From Streptomyces sp. V1I1 (lineage in GTDB: Bacteria > Actinomycetota > Actinomycetes > Streptomycetales > Streptomycetaceae): a stretch of 64,000 bases of DNA. The notes under the pieces were generated by a model. It was given only the letters and a program-made list of their open reading frames with translations, did no database searches and was not told the DNA's origin. Both the position numbers and the translations under genes were made by a program. Shown here one piece after another: positions 26,431 through 36,104 of the stretch; positions within the stretch are counted from its first letter, which is position 1, and each line of letters starts with the position of its first letter. Where the stretch lies: the NCBI RefSeq assembly GCF_030817355.1, contig NZ_JAUSZH010000001.1:5084501-5148500 (forward strand). Direction: 5' to 3'.

Positions 26431-28215
26431 GTGACTACTACCGCCTCCCACCACCTCTCACCCGCCTTCCCCGGGCGCGCCCCCTGGGGTACCGCCAACA
26501 AGCTTCGTGCCTGGCAGCAAGGCGCCATGGAGCGGTATCTCCAGGAGCAGCCACGCGACTTCCTCGCCGTCGCCACCCCCGGTGCCGGCAAGACCACCTT
26601 CGCGCTCACCCTCGCCTCCTGGCTGCTGCACCATCACGTCGTCCAGCAGGTCACCGTCGTCGCGCCCACCGAGCACCTCAAGAAGCAGTGGGCCGCCGCG
26701 GCCGCGCGGATTGGGATCAAGCTCGATCCGGAGTACAGCGCCGGGCCGCTGAGCAAGGAGTACCACGGCGTCGCCGTCACCTACGCGGGCGTCGGCGTAC
26801 GGCCCATGCTGCACCGCAATCGCTGCGAGCAGCGCAAGACCCTCGTCATCCTCGACGAGATCCACCACGCCGGTGACTCCAAGTCCTGGGGCGAGGCCTG
26901 CCTGGAGGCCTTCGACCCGGCGACCCGCCGCCTCGCGCTCACCGGTACGCCCTTCCGGTCCGACACCAACCCGATCCCCTTCGTCCAGTACGAGGAGGGC
27001 AACGACGGGATCCGACGGTCCGCCGCCGACTACACGTACGGATACGGAAATGCGCTGGGCGACGGGGTCGTCCGCCCGGTGATTTTCCTCAGCTACAGCG
27101 GCAACATGCGCTGGCGCACCAAGGCGGGCGACGAGATCGCCGCCCGCCTCGGCGAGCCGATGACCAAGGACGCCATCTCGCAGGCCTGGCGCACCGCGCT
27201 CGACCCGCGCGGCGACTGGATGCCGAACGTGCTGCGCGCCGCCGACAAACGGCTGACCGAGGTCAGGAAAGGCATCCCGGACGCCGGCGGTCTCGTCATC
27301 GCGTCCGACCAGGACTCCGCCCGTGCGTACGCCAAACTCATCCGCGAGATCACCGGCACCAAGGCGACCGTCGTGCTCTCCGACGAGACCGCCGCCTCCA
27401 AGCGGATCGAGGAGTTCAGCGAGAACGAGGACCGCTGGATGGTCGCGGTCCGCATGGTCTCCGAGGGCGTCGACGTGCCGCGCCTCGCGGTCGGTGTGTA
27501 CGCCACGACCATCTCGACGCCCCTCTTCTTCGCGCAGGCGGTGGGCCGTTTCGTACGGTCCCGGCGCCGCGGCGAGACCGCGTCCGTCTTCCTCCCGACC
27601 ATCCCCAACCTCCTCGGCTTTGCAAGCGAGATGGAGGTCGAGCGCGACCACGTACTCGACAAGCCGAAGAAGGACGGGGACGAAGACCCGTACGCCGAGT
27701 CCGAGAGGGAGCTCGCGGAGGCGGAGAAGCAGCAGGACGAGGACACGGGCGAGCAGGACATGCTGCCCTTCGAAGCCCTCGAATCCGACGCGGTCTTCGA
27801 CCGGGTGCTGTACGACGGCGCCGAGTTCGGCATGCAGGCGCACCCCGGCAGCGAGGAGGAGCAGGACTACCTCGGCATCCCCGGGCTCCTCGAACCCGAT
27901 CAGGTGCAACTGCTGCTGCAGAAGCGGCAGGCACGGCAGATCGCGCACAGCCGCAAGAAGCCGGACGACGAGGCGGACCTGTTGGAGCTGCCCGCCGAGC
28001 GGCGGCCCGTGGTCTCCCACAAGGAGCTGCTGGAGCTGCGCAAGCAGCTGAACACGATGGTCGGGGCGTACGTCCACCAGAGCGGCAAGCCGCATGGGGT
28101 CATCCACACCGAACTGCGACGGGTGTGCGGCGGGCCGCCGAGCGCGGAGGCGACGGCCGGGCAGATCCGGGAGCGGATCAAGAAGGTCCAGGAGTGGGCG
28201 ACCCGGATGCGGTGA
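26431..28215 (+). CDS. DEAD/DEAH-box (SF2) helicase
   Basis: 594 residues from GTG 26431, with GGAG upstream. Walker A is ATPGAGKTTF (near residue 48), motif II is DEIHH, motif III LTGTPFRSD, and the C-terminal half has a helicase domain with SEGVDVPRLAVGVYA and QAVGRFVRSRR (motif VI). An acidic linker (ESERELAEAEKQQDEDTGEQ) separates the helicase from a helical C-terminal region. The protein resembles the RAD25/XPB-like SF2 helicases found across actinobacteria, of unproven role. Transcribed toward an IclR regulator but separated by 320 bases. Confidence 0.9.
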   Translation: MTTTASHHLSPAFPGRAPWGTANKLRAWQQGAMERYLQEQPRDFLAVATPGAGKTTFALTLASWLLHHHVVQQVTVVAPTEHLKKQWAAAAARIGIKLDPEYSAGPLSKEYHGVAVTYAGVGVRPMLHRNRCEQRKTLVILDEIHHAGDSKSWGEACLEAFDPATRRLALTGTPFRSDTNPIPFVQYEEGNDGIRRSAADYTYGYGNALGDGVVRPVIFLSYSGNMRWRTKAGDEIAARLGEPMTKDAISQAWRTALDPRGDWMPNVLRAADKRLTEVRKGIPDAGGLVIASDQDSARAYAKLIREITGTKATVVLSDETAASKRIEEFSENEDRWMVAVRMVSEGVDVPRLAVGVYATTISTPLFFAQAVGRFVRSRRRGETASVFLPTIPNLLGFASEMEVERDHVLDKPKKDGDEDPYAESERELAEAEKQQDEDTGEQDMLPFEALESDAVFDRVLYDGAEFGMQAHPGSEEEQDYLGIPGLLEPDQVQLLLQKRQARQIAHSRKKPDDEADLLELPAERRPVVSHKELLELRKQLNTMVGAYVHQSGKPHGVIHTELRRVCGGPPSAEATAGQIRERIKKVQEWATRMR

Positions 28216-28539
28216 GCTCCGCTCGTACAGATGACCGCCAACCACGGACACCCATCGAACGATTCTGGCGGCAATGGGTAGTTAAAGGGCTTTTTGTCAC
28301 CTAAAGTCCCTCGGTGTCCGGACCTGAGTCCCTGCCGCGCCCGGATTCTGGACGAGGTCTTCCGCTGAGCGAACCAGGTCGCTACTGTCCCCGCATTGCA
28401 CACGCCCCGTGGCAGCGCCGCCGCGGAGCGCAGCCGGTGCGCATGGCCTGCCGGCGGCCTCTGGGTGCGTCGCCACCGGGACCGGTGTCGCAACTTCCGT
28501 GAGAGGACCGCCGTCACTCACTCCGAAGGAGAGGGCGAC
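28216..28539 (+). other. Regulatory region before the IclR gene
   Basis: No gene supported. The part around 28278-28315 is unusually AT-rich for the window (TAGTTAAAGGGCTTTTTGTC) and probably carries the promoter. An 8-bp inverted repeat CGGACACC/GGTGTCCG brackets it (about 28244 and 28313), a possible operator. Confidence 0.35.
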
Positions 28540-29181
28540 GTGACCGCGGAGACCTCCCAGACGCTCGACCGGGGACTACGTGTCCTCAAGCTGCTCGCCG
28601 ACACGGACCACGGGCTGACCGTTACCGAGTTGTCCAACAAACTCGGTGTCAACCGCACCGTCGTCTACCGTCTGCTCGCCACCCTCGAGCAGCACGCTCT
28701 CGTCCGCCGCGACCTCGGCGGCCGCGCCAGGGTGGGCCTCGGCGTACTCCGCCTCGGCCGGCAGGTGCACCCGCTGGTGCGGGAAGCCGCGATGCCGGCG
28801 TTGCGCTCGCTCGCGGAGGACATAGGGGCTACGGCCCATCTCACCCTGGTCGACGGCGCGGAGGCCCTCGCGGTCGCGGTCGTCGAGCCGACCTGGACGG
28901 ACTACCACGTCGCGTACCGGGCGGGCTTCCGGCACCCGCTGGACCGGGGCGCGGCGGGCAAGGCGATCCTCGCGGCCCGCCAGAGCAAGTCGAACGAGCC
29001 CGGGTACACGCTCACCCACGGCGAACTCGAGGCGGGCGCGAGTGGCGCGGCCGCGGCGTTGGTCGGGGTGACGGGGATAGAGGGGAGCGTGGGCGTGGTG
29101 ATGCTCGCGGACTCGGTCCCGGAGAGGGTGGGGCCTCGGGTGGTCGACGCGGCCCGCGAGGTGGCGGACGCGCTGCGCTGA
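28540..29181 (+). CDS. IclR-family transcriptional regulator
   Basis: 213 residues from GTG 28540, with GAAGGAGAGG just before it; earlier in-frame starts would add sequence unlike the family. The winged helix is at residues 8-70 (TLDRGLRVLKLLADTDHGLT, LSNKLGVNRTVVYRLLATLE), followed by an IclR effector domain (AHLTLVDGAEALAVAVVEPT; HPLDRGAAGKAIL) shorter than usual at about 120 residues. Ligand unknown. Divergence or operon partners are not evident; the next gene, a protease, starts 114 bases on. Confidence 0.88.
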   Translation: MTAETSQTLDRGLRVLKLLADTDHGLTVTELSNKLGVNRTVVYRLLATLEQHALVRRDLGGRARVGLGVLRLGRQVHPLVREAAMPALRSLAEDIGATAHLTLVDGAEALAVAVVEPTWTDYHVAYRAGFRHPLDRGAAGKAILAARQSKSNEPGYTLTHGELEAGASGAAAALVGVTGIEGSVGVVMLADSVPERVGPRVVDAAREVADALR

Positions 29182-29189
29182 CGCGGGGC

Positions 29190-29242
29190 CGGTGTCCGTC
29201 CGGAGTGCCGGGGCCGGAGCGCGGTGTCCGTCCGGAGTGCCG
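29190..29242 (+). repeat. 21-bp direct repeat after the IclR gene
   Basis: CGGTGTCCGTCCGGAGTGCC(G) at 29190-29210 and 29222-29242, followed by the hairpin CGGGGCGC-CCG-GCGCCCCG (about 29242-29260), which would terminate the IclR transcript. Confidence 0.65.
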
Positions 29243-29295
29243 CGGGGCGCCCGGCGCCCCGTGGGGCGAGCACCCCCGCCCGATAGATTGACACC

Positions 29296-30084
29296 GTGCT
29301 CTCCAGTCTCACGCGCCCCCGCGCCATCACCCTCTGCGCCCTCCCCGTCGTCGCGCTCTTCGCCGTCGCCGGGCTCGCGCCGCTGCCGTACGCCGTGGCG
29401 CAGCCCGGCTCGACCGCGAACGTCCTGGGCGATGACAAGGGCACACCCGTCATCACGATCACCGGCGCGCCCACCCGCACAACCAAGGGTGAGCTGCTGA
29501 TGACGACCATCGTCGCGACCGGGCCGTCCGCCGACGTCGACCTCGGGGATGTGGCCGGCGCGTGGTTCAGGACGGACCGTGCGGTGCTCCCGCGCGACTC
29601 CGTCTATCCAGCCGGCAAGTCCGACGAGGAAGTCGCCCGGCACAACCTCAAGGACATGCAGCAGTCGCAGGCCTTCGCCACCCACGCCGCGCTCTCCTAC
29701 CTCGGCAAGGACCCGGCGAAGGTGAAGGTCACCCTGCACCTCGCCGACGTCGGCGGGCCCAGCGCCGGGCTGCTCTTCTCGCTCGGCATCGTCGACAAGC
29801 TCGACGGGGACGGGGCGGGCGGGGATCTCACCGGCGGCCGCAGTGTCGCCGGTACGGGAACGATCAGCGCCGACGGCAAGGTGGGCGCGGTCGGCGGAGT
29901 GTCCCTGAAGACCCAGGCGGCGAAGCGGGACGGCGCGAGCGTCTTCCTCGTGCCCGAGGGCGAGTGCTCCGACGCGCAGGCCGAACTCCCCAAAGGGTTG
30001 CGGCTGATCCCGGTCACGGCCCTGAAGGACGCGGTGGCGTCCCTTCGGGCGCTGGAGAAGGGCGGCAAGGTCCCGAGCTGCTGA
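29296..30084 (+). CDS. Membrane-anchored or secreted Lon-like (S16) protease
   Basis: 262 residues from GTG 29296. An N-terminal hydrophobic helix (ITLCALPVVALFAVAGLAPL) works as signal or anchor. The C-terminal half carries the Lon proteolytic signature GGPSAGLLFSLGI with Ser156 and a Lys205 candidate in GGVSLKTQAAKRDGA, the Ser-Lys dyad. It resembles YlbL-type proteins but I see no clear PDZ domain. The active site should face outside. A hydrophobic N-terminus plus a 262-residue length distinguishes it from cytoplasmic Lon. Confidence 0.85.
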   Translation: MLSSLTRPRAITLCALPVVALFAVAGLAPLPYAVAQPGSTANVLGDDKGTPVITITGAPTRTTKGELLMTTIVATGPSADVDLGDVAGAWFRTDRAVLPRDSVYPAGKSDEEVARHNLKDMQQSQAFATHAALSYLGKDPAKVKVTLHLADVGGPSAGLLFSLGIVDKLDGDGAGGDLTGGRSVAGTGTISADGKVGAVGGVSLKTQAAKRDGASVFLVPEGECSDAQAELPKGLRLIPVTALKDAVASLRALEKGGKVPSC

Positions 30085-30130
30085 CGGAGCCCACGTCTGG
30101 CGTCCGCGCCGGCGAGGCGGGCCCCGGGCA

Positions 30131-30196
30131 GGCACGTCCCGGCGAACCGTCCCGCGGCAGGCACGTCCCGGCGAACCGTCCCGCGGCAGGCACGTC
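30131..30196 (+). repeat. 29-bp tandem repeat, 2.3 copies
   Basis: GGCACGTCCCGGCGAACCGT plus nine bases repeats at 30131, 30160 and (partly) 30189. It lies in the gap between converging genes. With only one or two copies and no spacers it is not a CRISPR array. Confidence 0.8.
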
Positions 30197-30221
30197 CGCT
30201 CCGGCGACGAGCCCGCCGCGC

Positions 30222-30401
30222 TCATGCGATGCGCGCGGTCCGTGCGGGCGGCTGCTGTCGCACCAGGCGCAGGCCCAACTCGATGAGCGTCCAGCCCAGT
30301 TGCGTACGGAGGTCCTTCCGCGGCCGGCGGTACATGGCGGCCTCGGCCCGCAGTTCCGCGGCCCGCAGCGCATGCAGCTGGAGATGTATGTCGGAGTGCA
30401 T
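30222..30401 (-). CDS. Small protein of unknown function
   Basis: 59 residues, start ATG 30401, stop 30222. The text is codon-biased and helical (MHSDIHLQLHALRAAELRAE, then YRRPRKDLRTQLGWTLIELG, LRLVRQQPP) and looks like a genuine small Streptomyces protein with an amphipathic helix and basic tail. No family assigned. It follows the ArsR-like remnant by 14 bases on the same strand, so it may once have been co-transcribed with it. Confidence 0.6.
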   Translation of the reverse strand: MHSDIHLQLHALRAAELRAEAAMYRRPRKDLRTQLGWTLIELGLRLVRQQPPARTARIA

Positions 30402-30415
30402 GTGCGGTGATCCCC

Positions 30416-30610
30416 TCAGTCGGTGGCGCGCGGGAAGGCGTGCAGATGGAAGCGGACCTGGGCGGAGTCCTGTGTGCCGGTTTCCACTTCCAACTCCCGG
30501 TAGCTCTCGATGAGTTGGTGCATCTTCTCGTTCAGCTCATCGGTGAGCTCCGGAGTCAGCCGCAGGGTCCAGTCGCTGAGGTCCGCTGCCTCGATCCACG
30601 GCTTCGGCCA
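30416..30610 (-). pseudogene. C-terminal fragment of an ArsR/HTH-type regulator
   Basis: The last ~60 codons (DLSDWTLRLTPELTDELNEK, MHQLIESYRELEVETGTQDS, VRFHLHAFPRATD) look like the helical C-terminal dimer region of winged-helix ArsR-type proteins. The DNA-binding domain is missing; upstream of about 30610 the sequence is that of a betaine-type permease in a different frame. Confidence 0.55.
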
Positions 30611-30983
30611 GTCGGGCGGTCCGGGACATCCCGATGCCCTTGGCGGCATCCACCAGGGAGGGGTCCACGCCGCGCAGCCCCACGATGGCGTTACGGACGA
30701 TGGGCAGCAGCCCGTACAGCGTCAGGGCGATCACCGTGGGCGGCACGCCCAGGCCCACCATCGGGATCAGCAGACCGATCAGGGCGAGGGAGGGGATGGT
30801 GAGGAAGGCCGCCGTGGAGGTGATGGCCAGATTCCCGCCCCAGGTGCTGCGGTAGGTGAGCAGCGCGATCAGGATGCCCAGCAGGGTGGCGATGACCATG
30901 CACTGGAAGACGGCGCTGGCCTGCTGGAAGGCGTCGGTGAGCAGCTGTTGGTGGTGACCCGCGAGATAGTCCCAGAAGCTCAC
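30600..30983 (-). pseudogene. Truncated glycine betaine/choline ABC permease (OpuCB type)
   Basis: GTG 30983 has GAGGTGAAG before it and starts 11 bases after the Lrp/AsnC stop, so it was the second gene of that operon. About 125 residues of a BetB/OpuCB-like permease are present (AVFQCMVIATLLGILIALLT, TIPSLALIGLLIPMVGLG, RNAIVGLRGVDPSLVDAAKG IGMS), ending within the EAA loop at about 30605 where the ArsR-like fragment begins. The last membrane helix and EAA completion are lost, so it should be non-functional. Confidence 0.7.
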
Positions 30984-30994
30984 GCCGCTTCACC

Positions 30995-31471
30995 TCAGAC
31001 TTCGTCGTCCTCCGCAGCCTGCTCCACCAGCGGAATGATCCGCAGGGGGACCGGATTCTCCATGACGATCGCCGTGGACGCCCGCACGATGCCATCAAAA
31101 CCGACAACCCGGTCGATCACACGTTGAAGATCGGCGTTGGAACGGGCGACGAGCCGGCAGAGCATGTCACCGTGACCGGTGGTGGTGTGCAGCTCCAGCA
31201 CCTCGGGGACGCCGTCCAAATGGGCGCGTACGTCCGGGCCTTGTCCCTGCTTGATCTCCAGCGTCGCGAAGGCGGTGACGGGGTAGCCGAGCGCCGCCGG
31301 ATCGACGTCCGGGCCGAAACCGCGGATGACGCCATTTGACTGAAGGCGGTCCAGACGGGCCTGCACGGTGCCGCGGGCCACACCGAGGCGGCGGGACGCC
31401 TCGAGCACCCCTATCCGCGGCTCGCGCGCCAGCAGAACGATGAGCCGGCCGTCCAGATGATCGATCGCCAT
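30995..31471 (-). CDS. Lrp/AsnC-family regulator, divergent from hppD
   Basis: 158 residues from ATG 31471, preferred because CGGGAG lies 6 bases upstream; ATG 31492 would add 7 residues with poorer spacing. HTH at residues 1-50 (DHLDGRLIVLLAREPRIGVL, RRLGVARGTVQARLDRL), then the RAM ligand domain (VTAFATLEIKQGQG, LHTTTGHGDMLCRLVARS). The divergent arrangement with 4-hydroxyphenylpyruvate dioxygenase suggests it senses an aromatic amino acid such as tyrosine and controls hppD; this is inference from context. Confidence 0.92.
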   Translation of the reverse strand: MAIDHLDGRLIVLLAREPRIGVLEASRRLGVARGTVQARLDRLQSNGVIRGFGPDVDPAALGYPVTAFATLEIKQGQGPDVRAHLDGVPEVLELHTTTGHGDMLCRLVARSNADLQRVIDRVVGFDGIVRASTAIVMENPVPLRIIPLVEQAAEDDEV

Positions 31472-31530
31472 GGATGTCTCCCGAATGGTCATCCTGTACA
31501 GATAGCCCCTTCATAGTGCTCATACGCTAG

Positions 31531-32739
<1,209 letters not shown>

Positions 32740-32757
32740 CGGTTGGCCTGCCAGTAC

Positions 32758-32793
32758 CTGCGGCCCCACGGATCCTGACCCGTGGGGCCGCAG
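32758..32793 (+). terminator. Terminator of hppD
   Basis: CTGCGGCCCCACGG (32758-32771) pairs perfectly with CCGTGGGGCCGCAG (32780-32793), loop of 8. Confidence 0.85.
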
Positions 32794-32813
32794 AACTGCT
32801 TACGATCGGCCGC

Positions 32814-33539
32814 GTGTGCGCATACGTCATGGTCGCGGAGGACGACGAGAAGCAGGCCGAACTGGTCCGCCGTTATCTGGAACGGGAGGGCCATGCCGTC
32901 ACGCTCGTACCGGACGGCCGCGCCGCCATTGAATCCGTCCGGCACAAAGCGCCCGACCTGCTCGTCCTCGATGTGATGATGCCGCGGGCCGACGGCCTGG
33001 ATGTGCTGCGCGTGCTGCGGGCCGAGGCCCGGGAGCTGCCGGTGCTGATGCTGACGGCCCGCAGCACGGAGGACGATCTGCTGCTGGGCCTGGACCTCGG
33101 CGCGGACGACTACATGACCAAGCCGTACAGCCCACGGGAGTTGATGGCCCGGGTCCGCACGCTGCTGCGCCGCACCCGCCTCTCCGGCGGCGTGGGCCCG
33201 GCCGCCGTCGCCGCCCTGTCGGTGGGCACGCTCGTCGTCGACCCGGACCGGCACGAGGTGACCGTCGACGGCGGCCACATCGACTGCACGCCCGGTGAGT
33301 TCCGCATCCTCGCCGCGATGGCCGCCGAGCCGGACCGGGTCTTCACCCGGCAGCGGCTGCTGGAGGAGTTGCACGGCTTCGACCGGTACATCAGCAACCG
33401 CACCGTCGACGTCCACATCATGAACCTGCGCAAGAAGATCGAGCAGGCCCCCCGGAGCCCGGCCCGCCTGCTCACGGTCTTCGGCGTCGGCTACAAACTG
33501 ACCGATCCCGCGAGGAGCACGACCCGTGCCTCGTCTTAG
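32814..33539 (+). CDS. OmpR-family response regulator
   Basis: 241 residues. The receiver domain (1-115) has the acidic pair in VAEDDE, the phospho-acceptor Asp53 (LLVLDVMMP) and the conserved TK of YMTKPYSPRELMARVR. The winged-helix DNA-binding domain ends with SNRTVDVHIMNLRKKIE and VFGVGYKL. GTG 32814 is used; the ATG six codons in would cut into strand 1. It overlaps the histidine kinase gene by 14 bases, so the pair is co-translated. Confidence 0.94.
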   Translation: MCAYVMVAEDDEKQAELVRRYLEREGHAVTLVPDGRAAIESVRHKAPDLLVLDVMMPRADGLDVLRVLRAEARELPVLMLTARSTEDDLLLGLDLGADDYMTKPYSPRELMARVRTLLRRTRLSGGVGPAAVAALSVGTLVVDPDRHEVTVDGGHIDCTPGEFRILAAMAAEPDRVFTRQRLLEELHGFDRYISNRTVDVHIMNLRKKIEQAPRSPARLLTVFGVGYKLTDPARSTTRASS

Positions 33540-35445
33540 GCAGGGCAAGCGGCTGCCGCTGCGCAAGAGCCTGCTCGGCCGACTGCTCGCCGTGTCCGCG
33601 CTGGTCGCCGCCTGCTCGGTGGCCGCCACCGCGTGGCTGGCCGTGCAGACCACCTCCGGTGCGATCAAACAGGAGCAAGGGCAGAACCTCGCCGACGACG
33701 CCCGGATCTACCAGACCCTGCTCGGCCATGCGGCGACCCACCTGCGGTGGGACGGCGTCGACGGGACCGTACGCGACCTGGCGAGGCAGACCGGCCGGCG
33801 GATCGCTCTGACCACCCCGCAGCGGCAGCTCCTCGCCGACTCCGCCACCCAGTCCTCACCGCCCGCGCTGCCGCCCCAGGCCTCGGCGATCGTCGACCCG
33901 CTCTCCGCGGACACCGCTCTCGCGTCGGCGGGTCAGCAGAGTTCCGGTGCCGCGGCGGACCGCATCGACCCGCGCGCCGTCGGGCCGTTCCGGCTGCCGG
34001 CGGCGGAGCGGGACCGATTGCGCGAGAGCGCGGACCGCGGCGTGGAGTGCCTGCGCCAGTACGGCATCGCCTCGGACGTCGTCGTAAGCCCCAGCGGACG
34101 TCCGCGCATCCAGATCGTGGGCAACGGAGTCGGGCGCATCGAGGGCACCAGGTGCGCGACCGACGCCCTGGACGCGCCGACCGCCACCGAGAAGAAGGCG
34201 CTCACCGCCCTCAATCAGCTGGCGAACGCCTGCCTGGACCGCCAGGAACTCGCGCACGTACAGCTGAATCCGGACCTGTCCTGGACGACGAAGCCCGCGC
34301 CGAGCGCGCAGAGCGCGCCGACCGTCCGCGGCCCCAGTGACAACGACCGGGCCGTCGCCTCCTGCGTATCGGCCGCGCGCCGCGAACAGCTCAGCTCCCA
34401 TGTCGCCTCGCCCGCGCTGCTGTTCATCGGCGATGCCGACAGTGCGACCGTCCCCGGCTTCGACCTGTCCCCGGCCAACACCGCCCGGATCGCGGGCGCG
34501 GCGGCGCTCGTACTGGCCCTCACGGTGGGCGCGTCCGTGCTCGCCGCCACCCGGCTCGTCCGGCCGCTGCACGCGCTCACCGGCGCGGCCCAGCGGATGA
34601 AGGACGGCCAGGAGTCCTCCCCGGTCCCGGTCACCGCGGACAACGAGATCGGACGGCTGGCCGCTGCCTTCAACGACATGTCGGCGCACCGGGCGCGCCT
34701 GGAGGAACAGCGCAAGGCGATGGTCAGCGACGTCGCCCATGAACTGCGCACCCCGCTCAGCAATATCCGCGGCTGGCTGGAGGCGGCGCAGGACGGCCTC
34801 GCCGACCCGGACCCCGCCTTCGTCTCCTCCCTGCTGGAGGAGGCGATGCAGTTGCAGCACATCATCGGCGACCTCCAGGACCTGGCCCAGGCGGACGCGG
34901 GCGCGCTGCGTCTGCACCCCGAGCCGGTCCGGATCGAGGAGCTCCTCGGACAGGTCGCCGCGGCCCACCAGAACCTCGCCGAGACCGCGGGCGTCACGCT
35001 GACGGCGCCGGCGGGGCCGCCAGAGGGCCAGGTCCCCGCCCCCGCGCTGAGAGCCGATCCGGTCCGGCTGCGGCAGGCCGTCGGCAACCTGGTCTCCAAC
35101 GCGGTACGCCACACCCCGCCCGGCGGCGGCGTCACCCTTCGCGCGTATGGCTCAGCGGCCGGTTGTGAGGTGGTCGTCGACGTCGCCGACACGGGCAGTG
35201 GCATACCGGCCGAGGACCTTGCGTACGTCTTCGACCGCTTCTGGCGGGCCGAGAAATCCCGCAGCCGGCGCACCGGCGGCAGCGGTTTGGGGCTCGCGAT
35301 CGTCCGCAAACTCGCGGAGGCGCACGGCGGCACGGCACACGTGGAGAGCACGGAGGGGCAGGGCTCGGTCTTCACGCTGCGGATACCGGCCGCGGGCCCT
35401 GGTGGGGCCCTGACGGGAAATGGGATGACGACTTCGACGCGGTGA
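33526..35445 (+). CDS. Sensor histidine kinase
   Basis: 639 residues. TM1 is near 18-40 (LLAVSALVAACSVAATAWLA), followed by a long outside sensor region (about 41-320) with two Cys (VECLRQYG, GTRCATDAL) and further Cys near 240 and 280. TM2 is near 325-345, then a HAMP domain. The phospho-acceptor is His405 (DVAHELRTPLSNIRGW). The ATPase has its N box (VRLRQAVGNLVSNAVRH), DTGSGIP and GSGLGLAIVRKLAEAHGG. It pairs with the preceding regulator. A sortase and a small wall-protein gene follow, so cell-surface control is plausible. Confidence 0.94.
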   Translation: MPRLRQGKRLPLRKSLLGRLLAVSALVAACSVAATAWLAVQTTSGAIKQEQGQNLADDARIYQTLLGHAATHLRWDGVDGTVRDLARQTGRRIALTTPQRQLLADSATQSSPPALPPQASAIVDPLSADTALASAGQQSSGAAADRIDPRAVGPFRLPAAERDRLRESADRGVECLRQYGIASDVVVSPSGRPRIQIVGNGVGRIEGTRCATDALDAPTATEKKALTALNQLANACLDRQELAHVQLNPDLSWTTKPAPSAQSAPTVRGPSDNDRAVASCVSAARREQLSSHVASPALLFIGDADSATVPGFDLSPANTARIAGAAALVLALTVGASVLAATRLVRPLHALTGAAQRMKDGQESSPVPVTADNEIGRLAAAFNDMSAHRARLEEQRKAMVSDVAHELRTPLSNIRGWLEAAQDGLADPDPAFVSSLLEEAMQLQHIIGDLQDLAQADAGALRLHPEPVRIEELLGQVAAAHQNLAETAGVTLTAPAGPPEGQVPAPALRADPVRLRQAVGNLVSNAVRHTPPGGGVTLRAYGSAAGCEVVVDVADTGSGIPAEDLAYVFDRFWRAEKSRSRRTGGSGLGLAIVRKLAEAHGGTAHVESTEGQGSVFTLRIPAAGPGGALTGNGMTTSTR

Positions 35446-35449
35446 TAGC

Positions 35450-35517
35450 CCGGATGCGGTGATGACCCGGATGCGGTGACGACCCCGATGCGATGACGAC
35501 GCTGATGCCATGACCAC
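35450..35517 (+). repeat. 17-bp tandem repeat, four copies
   Basis: CCGGATGCGGTGATGAC, CCGGATGCGGTGACGAC, CCCGATGCGATGACGAC and GCTGATGCCATGACCAC follow without gaps, starting 5 bases after the sensor kinase stop and ending about 80 bases before the next gene. It may be a protein-binding array or a replication-slippage product. Confidence 0.8.
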
Positions 35518-35598
35518 AGCGTTCTGACAGCTTCTTCATAACTTCGCGCCAGCCTGTCGCCATCACCACCAAGGCCGAGCTGGAATTGGAGCTGTCCC

Positions 35599-36018
35599 AT
35601 GTCCCACCGTCTGTCCCTGCGTGCCCTCGCCCTCGCCACCGCCGTGGCCGGCGCGCTGATCGTCCCGTCCACGACGGCCTTCGCCGACACCACGCCCTCG
35701 CCGCGGGCGACCGAGCGGACGCCGGCGCCCTCCGAGGGCGGCGACACCGTCACGGCCCCTCGGGACCGCGGGCCTTCGGCCGCGCCGCGCGGCGGCGTGG
35801 CCGCCGGGGACAGGGGCACCCCCGCACCGGCCCCGGATCAGGTCTCGGAGCGGCGCTCAGCCGCGCCCCGGGGCGGCGTGAACGCCGGTGAGCAGCCTGC
35901 CGGGAACGAGTCCGGCACCACTGCCGCCCTCGCCGGATCGGCCGCCGCGCTCGCCCTGGTCGCGGGCGCGGGCACCGTCGTGGTGCGCCGGCGCGCGGCC
36001 GCCCGCCGCGCCGGCTGA
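35599..36018 (+). CDS. Small secreted, C-terminally membrane-anchored protein
   Basis: 139 residues. Signal peptide with AFA cleavage site (MSHRLSLRALALATAVAGAL then STTAFADT), a disordered Thr/Pro/Gly region that repeats SAAPRGGV(A/N)AG twice, then a C-terminal helix (AALAGSAAALALVAGAGTVV) and a basic end (RRRAAARRAG). This layout is that of a sortase substrate, but no LPxTG or LAxTG sorting box is visible before the helix. The next gene is a sortase 87 bases on, so the two may act together. Confidence 0.8.
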   Translation: MSHRLSLRALALATAVAGALIVPSTTAFADTTPSPRATERTPAPSEGGDTVTAPRDRGPSAAPRGGVAAGDRGTPAPAPDQVSERRSAAPRGGVNAGEQPAGNESGTTAALAGSAAALALVAGAGTVVVRRRAAARRAG

Positions 36019-36104
36019 CTCCCGCAGCGGCGCCGCCCTCGGGCGGCGCCGCTCCGTTCGTCCCCGTTCGCCGCCCCCTTCGCCGCCCCGTCCCTGGAGA
36101 GTTC

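Noticed and set aside
30131..30196. CRISPR array
   Set aside because: Units are contiguous without spacers and only 2.3 in number; no cas genes in the window.
35450..35517. CRISPR-like repeat
   Set aside because: Direct 17-bp tandem units without spacers.
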